Positions 53,628 to 64,000 of a stretch of DNA of 64,000 nucleotides are shown piece by piece. The stretch's first letter is position 1. The number at the start of each line of letters is the position of its first letter. A model generated the notes under the pieces. That model saw only the letters and a list, made by a program, of their open reading frames with translations, did not search any database and was not told where the DNA came from. Source of the stretch: Ridgeia piscesae (taxonomy: Eukaryota; Annelida; Polychaeta; Sabellida; Siboglinidae); NCBI GenBank assembly GCA_025642075.2, contig JAODUO010000543.1:356001-420000 (forward strand). The letters are read 5' to 3'. The position numbers and the translations under genes were made by a program.

Positions 53628-56600
53628 CGTAGCCGAATTGTTTAACTCCCCAAACAGAGAGAGGCTGTGATAATGCTTTGGCTGAATTGTTTCAGTTCTC
53701 AAATGAGAGGAGGCGATGAGATTGCTTGGGCTAAATTTGATGTTTCCCCCAACACAGAACGAGCCTGTATGACTGCTTGGGTTGAATTGTTTCAGTTCCG
53801 CAGACAGAACGATGCTTTATGACTGCTTGGGTTGAATTGTTTCAGTTCCGCAGACAGGACGATGCTTTATGATTGCTTGGGTTGAATTGTTTCAGTTCCG
53901 CAGACAGAACGATGCTTTATGACTGCTTGGGTTGAATTGTTTCAGTTCCGCAGACAGGACGATGCTTTATGACTGCTTGGGTTGAATTATTTCAGTTCCG
54001 CAGACAGGACGATGCTTTATGACTGCTTGGGTTGAATTATTTCAGTTCCGCAGACAGGACGATGCTTTATGATTGCTTGGGTTGAATTATTTCAGTTCCG
54101 CAGACAGGACGATGCTTTATGACTGCTTGGGTTGAATTATTTCAGTTCCGCAGACAGGACGATGCTTTATGACTGCTTGGGTTGAATTGTTTCAGTTCCG
54201 CAGACAGGACGATGCTTTATGACTGCTTGGGTTGAATTATTTCAGTTCCGCAGACAGGACGATGCTTTATGACTGCTTGGGTTGAATTGTTTCAGTTCCG
54301 CAGACAGGACGATGCTTTATGACTGCTTGGGTTGAATTGTTTCAGTTCCGCAGACAGGACGATGCTTTATGACTGCTTGGGTTGAATTGTTTCAGTTCCG
54401 CAGACAGGACGATGCTTTATGACTGCTTGGGTTGAATTATTTCAGTTCCGCAGACAGGACGATGCTTTATGACTGCTTGGGTTGAATTATTTCAGTTCCG
54501 CAGACAGGACGATGCTTTGTGACTGCTTGGGTTGAATTATTTCAGTTCCGCAGACAGGACGATGCTTTGTGACTGCTTGGGTTGAATTATTTCAGTTCCG
54601 CAGACAGGACGATGCTTTATGACTGCTTGGGTTGAATTATTTCAGTTCCGCAGACAGGACGATGCTTTATGACTGCTTGGGTTGAATTGTTTCAGTTCCG
54701 CAGACAGGACGATGCTTTATGACTGCTTGGGTTGAATTGTTTCAGTTCCGCAGACAGGACGATGCTTTATGACTGCTTGGGTTGAATTGTTTCAGTTCCG
54801 CAGACAGGACGATGCTTTGTGACTGCTTGGGTTGAATTATTTCAGTTCCGCACGCAGACAGGACGATGCTTTATGACTGCTTGGGTTGAATTGTTTCTGT
54901 TCCGCAAACAGGACGATGCTTTGTGACTGCTTGGGTTGAATTGTTTCAGTTCCGCAGACAGGACGATGCTTTATGACTGCTTGGGTTGAATTGTTTCAGT
55001 TCCGCAGACAGGACCGTGCTTTATGACTGCTTGGGTTGAATTATTTCAATTCCGCAGACAGGACGATGCTTTATGATTGCTTGGGTTGAATTATTTCAGT
55101 TCCGCAGACAAGACGATGCTTTATGACTGCTTGGGTTGAATTGTTTCAGTTCCGCAGACAGGACGATGCTTTATGATTGCTTGGGTTGAATTATTTCAGT
55201 TCCGCAGACAGGACGATGCTTTATGACTGCTTGGGTTGAATTGTTTCAGTTCCGCAGACAGGACGATGCTTTATGACTGCTTGGGTTGAATTATTTCAGT
55301 TCCGCAGACAGGACGATGCTTTATGACTGCTTGGGTTGAATTATTTCAGTTCCGCAGACAGGACGATGCTTTATGACTGCTTGGGTTGAATGTTTCAGTT
55401 CCGCCGACATGACGATGCTTTATGACTGCTTGGGTTGAATTATTTCAGTTCCACAGACAGGACGATGCTTTATGACTGTTTGGGTTGAATTGTTTCAGTT
55501 CCGCAGACAGGACGATGCTTTATGATTGCATGGGTTGAATTATTTCAGTTCCGCAGACAGGACGATGCTTTATGACTGCTTGGGTTGAATTGTTTCAGTT
55601 CCGCAGACAGGACGATGCTTTATGATTGCTTGGGTTGAATTATTTCAGTTCCGCAGACAGGACGATGCTTTATGACTGCTTGGGTTGAATTATTTCAGTT
55701 CCGCAGACAGGACGATGCTTTATGACTGCTTGGGTTGAATTGTTTCAGTTCCGCAGACAGGACGATGCTTTGTGACTGCTTGGGTTGAATTGTTTCAGTT
55801 CCGCAGACAGGACGATGCTTTGTGACTGCTTGGGTTGAATTGTTTCAGTTCCGCAGACAAGACGATGCTTTATGATTGCTTGGGTTGAATTGTTTCAGTT
55901 CCGCAGACAGGACGATGCTTTATGATTGCTTGGGTTGAATTGTTTCAGTTCCGCAGACAGGACGATGCTTTGTGACTGCTTGGGTTGAAATGTTTCAGTT
56001 CCGCAGACAGGACGATGCTTTATGACTGCTTGGGTTGAATTGTTTCAGTTCCGCAGACATGGCGATGCTTTATGACTGGTTGGGTTGAATTGTTTCAGTT
56101 CCGCAGACAGGACGATGCTTTATGACTGCTTGGGTTGAATTATTTCAGTTCCGCAGACAGGACGATGCTTTGTGACTGCTTGGGTTGAATTATTTCAGTT
56201 CCGCAGACAGGACGATGCTTTATGACTGCTTGGGTTGAATTATTTCAGTTCCGCAGACAGGACGATGCTTTGTGATTGCTTGGGTTGAATTATTTCAGTT
56301 CCGCAGACAGGACGATGCTTTATGACTGCTTGGGTTGAATTATTTCAGTTCCGCAGACAGGACGATGATTTGTGATTGCTTGGGTTGAATTATTTCAGTT
56401 CCGCAGACAGGACGATGCTTTGTGACTGCTTGGGTTGAATTGTTTCAGTTCCGCAGACAGGACGATGCTTTGTGATTGCTTGGGTTGAATTATTTCAGTT
56501 CCGCAGACAGGACGATGCTCTGTGACTGTTTGGGTTGAATTATTTCAGTTCCGCAGACAGGACGATGCTTTGTGATTGCTTGGGTTGAATTATTTCAGTT

Positions 56601-58262
56601 CCGCAGACAGGACGATGCTTTATGACTGCTTGGGTTGAATTATTTCAGTTCCGCAGACAGGACGATGCTTTATGACTGCTTGGGTTGAATTATTTCAGTT
56701 CCGCAGACAGGACGATGCTTTATGATTGCTTGGGTTGAATTATTTCAGTTCCGCAGACAGGACGATGCTTTGTGACTGCTTGGGTTGAATTGTTTCAGTT
56801 CCGCAGACAGGACGATGCTTTGTGACTGCTTGGGTTGAATTGTTTCAGTTCCGCAGACAGGACGATGCTTTGTGACTGTTTGGGTTGAATTATTTCAGTT
56901 CCGCAGACAGGACGATGCTTTATGACTGCTTGGGTTGAATTGTTTCAGTTCCGCAGACAGGACGATGCTTTATGACTGCTTGGGTTGAATTGTTTCAGTT
57001 CCGCAGACAGGACGATGCTTTGTGACTGTTTGGGTTGAATTGTTTCAGTTCCGCAGACAGGACGATGCTTTATGACTGCTTGGGTTGAATTGTTTCAGTT
57101 CCGCAGACAGGACGAGGGTTTGTGACTGTTTGGGTTGAATTGTTTCAGTTCCGCAGACAGGACGATGCTTTGTGACTGTTTGGCTTGAATTGTTTAAGTT
57201 TCGCAGACAGGACGATGCTTTATGACTGCTTGGGTTGAATTGTTTCAGTTCCGCAGACAGGACGAGGGTTTGTGACTGTTTGGGTTGAATTGTTTAAGTT
57301 CCGCAGACAGGACGATGCTTTGTGACTGTTTGGCTTGAATTGTTTAAGTTCCGCAGACAGGACGATGCTTTATGACTGCTTGGGTTGAATTGTTTCAGTT
57401 CCGCAGACATGACGAGGGTTGATGACTGTTTGGGTTGAATTGTTTCAGTTCCGCAGACAGGACGAGGGTTTGTGACTGTTTGGGTTGAATTGTTTAAGTT
57501 CCACAGACATGACGAGGGTTTGTGACTGTTTGGGTTGAATTGTTTAAGTTCCGCAGACATGACGAGGGTTTGTGACTGTTTGGGTTGAATTGTTTTTAAG
57601 TTCCGCAGACAGGACGAGGGTTTATGACGGTTTGGGTTGAATTGTTTAAGTTCCGCAGACATGACGAGGGTTTGTGACTGTTTGGGTTGAATTGTTTAAG
57701 TTCCGCAGACATGACGAGGGTGCATGTGTGACTGTTTGGGTTGAATTGTTTAAGTTCCGCAGACAGGACGAGGGTTTGTGACTGTTTTGGTTGAATTGTT
57801 TAAGTTCCGCAGACATGACGAGGGTTTGTGACTGTTTGGGTTGAATTGTTTAAGTTCCGCAGACAGGACGAGGGTTTGTGACTGTTTGGGTTGAATTGTT
57901 TAAGTTCCGCAGACATGACGAGGCTTTGTGACTGTTTGGGTTGAATTGTTTCAGTTCCGCAGACAGGACGAGGCTTTGTGACTGTTTGGGTTGAATTGTT
58001 TCAGTTCCGCAGACATGACGAGGCTTTGTGACTGTTTGGGTTGAATTGTTTCAGTTCCGCAGACAGGACGAGGCTTTGTGATTGCTTGGGTTGAATTGTT
58101 TCAGTTCCGCTGACAGGACGAGGCTTTGTGACTGCTTGGTTTGAATTGTTTCAGTTCCGTTGACAGGACGAGGCTTTGTGATTGCTTGGGTTGAATTGTT
58201 TTGATTCTTCAGCCAGGACGAGGCTTTGTGATTAGTTAGACTGAACTGTTTCAGTTTCCCAG
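53628..58262 (+). repeat. 50-bp satellite, about 90 copies
   Basis: Unit GACAGGACGATGCTTTATGA, then CTGCTTGGGTTGAATTATTT, then CAGTTCCGCA. The centre (53.8-57.1 kb) is homogeneous, with recurring two-state sites (TTAT/TTGT, GAATTA/GAATTG, GACTG/GATTG). The right part shifts to a second type (CATGACGAGGGTTTGTGACT, TTTAAGTTCC) and then to GAGGCTTTGTG. Both extreme ends are degenerate, typical of satellites homogenised from the middle. Minus-strand frames (AELKQFNPN) are artefacts. Confidence 0.98.
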
Positions 58263-58674
58263 AGAGGGGCTCTGCCCTTCGCTGCAGCCTAGAATTAACC
58301 CTAATAGCACTCCCACTGACTGACACCAGGCGTATTCTCGGCGTCATGATCTTCCTACTTTCTTATTCTTTTCCAATAAAACCTTCTATGTGAACAACAT
58401 GTTGTTGAGCGTTACACCTAAGATGCTGGTGCGCACTAAAATCGTTTCAATAATATAATGAAATAAATATACTTGTTGAATAATAATCACGTGTCACTGA
58501 CAAATATTTAATAATATAGAGTGTTTGCAGCCGCCCCTATCTCGTCTCTATTGGGATATGGAAGGGTCCAGATCCCGATTACGCCAATCGATCGGTTCGA
58601 TTGTTTAACAAACAATGACACCTGATCCACCTGTTGGACAATCGATTAATCGAGTAGCGCGATCGCTACCGATG
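58263..58674. other. Unassigned spacer
   Basis: No feature recognised apart from an AATAAA at about 58375. CpG dinucleotides increase from about 58560. Confidence 0.5.
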
Positions 58675-59112
58675 TAACGTTTTCATTTATCCGGGCGTCA
58701 TAAACTTTTCAGGTGATGTTCCTGCGCATGCGCGATAAATCTAACATCATCAACGTGCAGCGAAACGCAAATCATTTATGGCATAAGTACAGCAAAGTTA
58801 ATTGTCGCAAAATAACACGACGCAAACAAGTTCTGAGGCATGCTTTGATAGCAAGCGCAAATCACACGACATAAGTGCGCCATACCCCGTGACAGTGATT
58901 TAGCCAAACGTAATATTTTAATATATTTATTATTGAACGACATTTTAAGCAACTCTTCACAATAATCACCACAGGAGAGTTGACGAACGGCCCGTGGTAT
59001 TTATACCATAAATGCTTTGCGTTTCGCTGCTCATTGATGATTTTACAGTTATCGCGCATGCGCGGACACGTCACCCGGATAGTTGATAACGCCCGGAAAA
59101 TGTAAGCGCGAC
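58675..59112. mobile_element. Inverted-repeat element with GCGCATGCGC cores in both arms
   Basis: The left arm (58675-58795) and right arm (58980-59112, inverted) share TTTATCCGGGCGTCATAA / TTTTCCGGGCGTTATCAA, CGCGCATGCGCGATAA-like strings, ATCATCAA, CAGCGAAACGCAAA and CATTTATGG.ATAA. Arms are about 110-120 bases and the interior about 190. Non-coding MITE-like structure. GCGCATGCGC is the NRF1-type palindrome. Confidence 0.82.
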
Positions 59113-60803
59113 ACTGAGATCGCGACACTTGCGAAAGTTGTATTATCAACCGTCATAGATCCTACAACTCCGAACAATGGTCAGATTATGCAATAACCTA
59201 AACGTAACGTATAAACCACGTCTTTGTCTCACAATACTAAATAATCCACGTCAAGCTAAATATTATGACGTAGGCGTAGCGCAAGTAAACAATAGGATAA
59301 ATAAAACACATTAGAGAGATTTCACAATCGACAATAAATCAAATGTAAAATTATTTTGTTTGTTCATTTTCTCTCTGCGACTGCGACTCAATTTAGGGAC
59401 AGTAATGGAAATATTGCTACAATAATTAAGGGTAAATGACATTCTGTAGGCATATGATTCCGTTATGGAACAAGTTCTATAACACTAGATGACGTTGGGC
59501 CTAAACCGTTCAATGAGTGGATTTTACAGATAGCGACTATACCTAGTAATAATGTATTATATTTTTGGCTTTCGCCTTGTGTGACTTTAGCTGTAGCCGG
59601 ATGATCTAATTCGTGGTAATCTCCGTCGATTCACTTTTGTATTGTGTGTCTGTCATAGGAGCGTCTGTGACGTCATTCCTGTGAAGTCACGTGTCTGTAA
59701 GCCTACCAGTAGCGCTTATTCATAAACGGTATCGTACGTTTTCATGGAAGATCAATTTAACTTGCCGTGTTGACTTACAGTGCTGATTACATTAAATATT
59801 ACAAGAAAGGTTTCTATTAACAGACTTACTTGTTTCAGTCGTTTCCTTTACTACCAATTTTGCAATAAATCTGAGCCGCGAAACCAGGCTACGTTGTCTC
59901 GATGTGTGTGACGTCACTTTGATTACGTTATCCAGAAAATGGCTGATCTGCCACTTAAACAGTTTTTCATTACACCTGTCTGTTTGTCGTCTGTCTGATA
60001 ATCTTTTTTGTCGGGTTGTCTGCATGCGTCCTGCACTGGGTGTGCGCGTGTGCGCGCGTGCGTATGCATGTGTGTGTGCTCGATTATATGGTGACAACCG
60101 AGGACTTACAAATGAATAAACACCTTCTAACCGTGGACATTGTCCTAACCGAGGACGCCCTCGGTCGGTTAGCATTAAGAACATGAGCGCATTGTCGACG
60201 TTCTGGAAACCGAGAAAAAAAATATGGAAAAATCGCACCAGACCACGACCAGCTACGTATAACAGTGCCACTATGAGCTAAATTGTATAGCCTTGTGAAT
60301 ACGGACGGTTTGGCGCTTTCTCGATTGTTTAGCGAAATGCGGGACAAATCACGTGACCTGACGATCGCGTTGTTGTGGCAACTGAGGGATATCACTCTTT
60401 TACGCACGTGCAAAAACACCAGAGTGGCGTGGCGAAGTCGGAGCGCCATGCACAGCGTTGACAACAGAGACAGACTGGGTCAGAACTAAGGGAACTGAAG
60501 CGGAGACAACAGATTAAGGTGAGACGTGGTGAAAACGTGCCAGATAAGGTAAAGCAAAGATTGGCGATCTTTTATTTTCTGACCAAACAGACAGTGAAAG
60601 CGATAAGCTACAGCTGCCAAACATTCCCTGATCTGTCATATACAAACAATAATAATAATGCTTATCTTATATGCATGTACATGCATTAAGTATAACATTA
60701 CTGAAACGTATAAAATTCACAAAACAAACTTGCACAAAACTCGACTGCAACTCGAAATCATCGGCGGCTGCGCGTAGCCGTAGCCGTAAATGCCGTGCTG
60801 CGA
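59113..60803. other. CpG-containing region, possible promoter of an unseen gene
   Basis: CpG is clearly more frequent than elsewhere (59.6-60.5 kb). A minus-strand donor-like AAACAA|GTAAGTCTG sits at about 59828 and a plus-strand AAG|GTGAGACG donor-like site at about 60520, compatible with untranslated first exons on either strand. Overlapping frames at 59792-60464 give no recognisable protein. A Z-DNA-prone GTGCGCGTGTGCGCGCG tract is at 60041-60080. Confidence 0.3.
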
Positions 60804-60840
60804 GTCGAAATCGTTACGTGGTGGTGGTAATAATATAAGA
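60804..60840 (+). repeat. 37-bp direct repeat, left copy
   Basis: GTCGAAATCGTTACGTGGTG then GTGGTAATAATATAAGA; pairs with 61095-61131 with about four differences. The two copies flank a pyrimidine tract. Confidence 0.85.
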
Positions 60841-60861
60841 ATTTACAAAATTACTCCGTCA

Positions 60862-61090
60862 ATCATCTCTCCACCCCCCTTCCTTACCCTCCCTACCTCC
60901 TTCTCTCACGTTCTATCTGTCCATCCCCATCTCTCCCTCTCACCGTCTCTCACTTTCTATCTCTCCCTCCCCATCTCTCTCTCTCTCTCCCTCCCTCCTC
61001 TCTCTCTGTCTCTCTCCCACTCTCTCCATGCGCACCCACTATCTCGACCCCCGCAGTCGCATCCCACGCTCCCTTCTCATCCAGTTCCAG
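60862..61090 (+). repeat. Polypyrimidine (CT-rich) tract
   Basis: About 220 bases dominated by CTCTCC/CTCCCT strings, purine-poor on the plus strand. Such tracts can form triplex (H-) DNA. The frame across it is Ser/Leu/Pro-rich and is not a gene. Confidence 0.9.
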
Positions 61091-61094
61091 TCCA

Positions 61095-61131
61095 GTCGAA
61101 AAGGTTACGTGGTGGTGGTAATGATATAAGA
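61095..61131 (+). repeat. 37-bp direct repeat, right copy
   Basis: GTCGAAAAGGTTACGTGGTG then GTGGTAATGATATAAGA. Just downstream, CCCGGGATTGAACTACCGA (about 61147) resembles an inverted tRNA B-box, hinting at a SINE relic on the minus strand (weak). Confidence 0.8.
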
Positions 61132-61978
61132 TTTAAACATTTGCCACCCGGGATTGAACTACCGATCGCAAGTGGACAAGTCAGCCTTCAGCATATTGAG
61201 AGTCCAATCAATATTGTCTGTGAACATTCCGCCCTTCGGAGGTATTTATAGTTTTTAAACACGCCACTGGGACAATTACGCAACGGGGATTACACAAATA
61301 TTTCCACTCCATTGGAAAAAAGTTTCAAATTGAGTGTAACATAATTGTCAAAACATTTCATAAATGGCAAAGATTCATTTGTAGATATATAAAGATCATT
61401 AAACACACACAACAGTGTCACACTGCTGTGTGATAAAGCCTTAATAGCAAGAAACCACGCACACTCACAATTTCATGCATATGCACGGTTTCACAATGTT
61501 GTCAACCATGACATATCGGATTGAAGACCTTTCCCACAGCAGCAATAGTTGAAGCATAAGGCTTTTGGGGCACATGGTCCAGTACTGGGGCATGGGCCTT
61601 ACTTACACCCTTGATTTGCAACTCCCATGCTTTTATGTCACCTGTGCAGTCTTCAACATATTCTTCGCTACCACAAGAAGAGTTGTTAATGTACTTAACT
61701 TAATGACCTGGCAGAACTTTGACGCTAGTCGTGTGATGCTGCTAGCGAGAAACACGTTATCTGCCTTCTTCCAGAGTCCACATGTAGGCCTTAGGTGCTG
61801 TTTGTGTGGGTTGAATAGTAACCCGCGTTTGTTTGGCAACCAAGGTGCATGCCATTTAAAAAGAAGCATTAATATTTCTGCATATATGCATTTATACACC
61901 CACAAGCTTGTTCAATGCATTTCTGATGTATCACAAAACCAGCTGAACTTACGAAATGGAGTCAGTGTGTGTGCACAT
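61132..61978. other. Gene-free stretch
   Basis: No recognised exon or repeat. The plus-strand frame beginning at 61565 has no family features and runs into the satellite. Confidence 0.45.
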
Positions 61979-63453
61979 ATAGTGTTTGTATGCGGAACAC
62001 CAGCAGGGTGTGAATCTGCCACACACAACATGTAGTGTTTGTATGCGGAACACCAGCAGGGTGTGAATCTGTCACACACAACATGTAGTGTTTGTATGCG
62101 GAACACCAGCAGGGTGTGAATCTGCCACACACAACATGTAGTGTTTGTATGCGGAACACCAGCTGGGTGTGAATCTGCCACACACAACATGTAGTGTTTG
62201 TATGCGGAACACCAGCAGGGTGTGAATCTGCCACACACAACATGTAGTGTTTGTATGCGGAACACCAGCTGGGTGTGAATCTGCCACACACAACATGTAG
62301 TGTTTGTATGCGGAACACCAGCTGGGTGTGAATCTGCCGCACACAACATGTAGTGTTTGTATGCGGAACACCAGCAGGGTGTGAATCTGCCACACACAAC
62401 ATGTAGTGTTTGTATGCGGAACACCAGCTGGGTGTGAATCTGCCACACACAACATGTAGTGTTTGTATGCGGAACACCAGCAGGGTGTGAATCTGCCAAA
62501 CACAACATGTAGTGGTTGTATGTGGAACACCAGCAGGGTGTGAATCTGCCACACACAACATGTAGTGTTTGTATGCGGAACACCAGCAGGGTGTGAATCT
62601 GCCACACACAACATGTAGTGTTTGTATGCGGAACACCAGCTGGGTGTGAATCTGCCACACACACCATGTAGTGTTTGTATGCGGAACACCAGCAGGGTGT
62701 GAATCTGCCACACACAACATGTAGTGTTTGTATGCGGAACACCAGCAGGGTGTGAATCTGTCACACACAACATGTAGTGTTTGTATGCGGAACACCAGCA
62801 GGGTGTGAATCTGCCACACACAACATGTAGTGTTTGTATGCGGAACACCAGCAGGGTGTGAATCTGCCACACACAACATGTAGTGTTTGTATGCGGAACA
62901 CCAGCAGGGTGTGAATCTGCCAAACACAACATGTAGTGGTTGTATGTGGAACACCAGCAGGGTGTGAATCTGCCACACACAACATGTAGTGTTTGTATGC
63001 GGAACACCAGCAGGGTGTGAATCTGCCACACACAACATGTAGTGTTTGTATGCGGAACACCAGCTGGGTGTGAATCTGCCACACACAACATGTAGTGTTT
63101 GTATGCGGAACACCAGCAGGGTGTGAATCTGCCACACACAACATGTAGTGTTTGTATGCGGAACAAGCAGGGGTAATCTGCCACACAACATGTATTTTGT
63201 ATCGGAAAAGCAGGGTGTGAATCTGCCACACACAACATGTAGTGTTTGTATGCGGAACACCAGCAGGGTGTGAATCTGCCACACACAACATGTAGTGTTT
63301 GTATGCGGAACACCAGCTGGGTGTGAATCTGCCACACACAACATGTAGTGTTTGTATGCGGAACACCAGCAGGGTGTGAATCTGCCACACACAACATGTA
63401 GTGGTTGTATGTGGAACACCAGCAGGGTGTGGATCTGCCACACACAACACTGA
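61979..63453 (-). repeat. 53-bp satellite, about 28 copies
   Basis: Plus-strand unit GTGTTTGTATGCGGAACACC, then AGCAGGGTGTGAATCTGCCA, then CACACAACATGTA. Sites alternate AGCAGG/AGCTGG, CCACACA/CCAAACA and GTGTTTGTATGCGG/GTGGTTGTATGTGG; one disrupted patch is at 63163-63212. No minus-strand stop occurs in any frame and 53 is not a multiple of three, so three overlapping frames of up to about 490 codons appear. They are artefacts, not a cysteine-rich protein. Confidence 0.97.
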
Positions 63454-63893
63454 ACCGTTATTATCCTAAACTGTGCAAGTGAACATAATAGTTATACAAA
63501 CAACTGACAGTGCTTTTGCATAAAAACACAGTATTCTAAGTGCAATGAGTCACAACTGTGTTTTATACTGTTGTAGAATGTGAAGTTGTTTAATCTGACA
63601 GGAATACATAATTATTAGTACACAATCTGAAAAAGCATGCACAAACTCATTGTTCTGGGTAAGACTGCTAACTGGGGTTTTGAAGTCTTCTTATGTGGAA
63701 GTACATCCTCCGTCACCATGGCTGGTAGATACACTATTTAAATTATTGTATCTGTCAAAAAAAAATTAAATTAAAAACGAGTACAACTGTTTCCTACAAG
63801 CATGAGTTGTTTAGTGGTGACCGTTGCACCGGAATATGTTGCATCGCCTAACAATATCAAACATTTTCTCAAGTTAAATACCCATTAGATGTA

Positions 63894-63894
<1 letters not shown>
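63454..63894. other. Gene-free stretch
   Basis: AT-rich; nothing recognised. Confidence 0.55.
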
Positions 63895-63963
<69 letters not shown>

Positions 63964-64000
63964 TGTGTGCGTGTGGGTGTGCTGTGTGTCGTGTGCGTGT
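63895..64000. repeat. GT microsatellite at the window end
   Basis: About 60 bases of pure GT, then interrupted GT/GC to the last base; it probably continues beyond the window. Confidence 0.97.

Noticed and set aside
49199..58262. CRISPR-like array (short repeats with variable segments)
   Set aside because: The genome is eukaryotic; the variable part is only 5-7 bases and recurs, there is no cas gene, and the pattern is a satellite.
61962..63450. Minus-strand open frames of up to 493 codons, Cys/His-rich (CVWQIHTLLVFRIQTLH)
   Set aside because: They are three overlapping phases of a stop-free 53-bp satellite; the same peptide rotates through all frames and no domain or splice logic supports a gene.

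Overview
This is a window of animal (metazoan) nuclear DNA. It has spliced genes with GT-AG introns, very sparse coding sequence, tRNA-derived SINEs, several LINE remnants, cut-and-paste transposon relics and an exceptional load of tandem repeats. The repeat style suggests a marine invertebrate, possibly a mollusc or another lophotrochozoan; that is an inference, not something the sequence proves. I see no prokaryotic, organellar or viral gene set, no rRNA and no intact tRNA gene.

Two conserved genes can be supported, pointing away from each other about 11 kb apart. On the minus strand, at 22011-20857, are the first two coding exons of a CIP4/FBP17/TOCA-1 (FNBP1-TRIP10-FNBP1L) F-BAR protein: MSWGTDLW, then an FCH-domain exon beginning DQLDNVEAHT. 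The rest of that gene should lie to the left, so bases 1-20856 are probably intron 2. On the plus strand, from 32976 to 45887, lies a complete nine-exon DAXX homologue (H3.3 histone chaperone and SUMO-binding nuclear scaffold) of about 953 residues. It has the helical bundle, the histone-binding domain, an acidic tract and a C-terminal SUMO-interacting motif ending in the stop codon. The N-terminal SUMO motif of vertebrate DAXX is not present in the model.

Layout: 1-20.8 kb is presumed F-BAR intron 2, with minisatellites (15, 19, 37, 46 and 14 bp units), an inverted-repeat MITE family, long hairpin elements and a SINE. 20.8-22.0 kb holds the F-BAR exons. 22.7-29.7 kb is a retroelement graveyard: AT and CA arrays, a second SINE, a CR1/L2-like RT scrap, two minus-strand LINE copies and a plus-strand LINE tail. 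29.7-32.9 kb is intergenic, with a dispersed AAATAC-type repeat. 33-45.9 kb is DAXX; its introns carry a piggyBac-like TTAA element and a roughly 3.5 kb hAT-like element with near-perfect 8-bp target duplications. 49.2-53.1 kb is a 26-bp satellite (about 150 copies), 53.6-58.3 kb a 50-bp satellite (about 90 copies), 58.7-59.1 kb an inverted-repeat element with NRF1-like motifs, 59.1-61.1 kb a CpG-containing unassigned region, and 62.0-63.5 kb a 53-bp satellite. The window ends in a GT microsatellite.

Most long open frames here are by-products of tandem repeats without stop codons and are not genes. No new multi-gene system is visible. The most interesting items are the rearranged SUMO-motif layout of DAXX, the hAT-like element filling its last intron, and the large satellites carrying regularly spaced GATA-like and CRE-half-like motifs.
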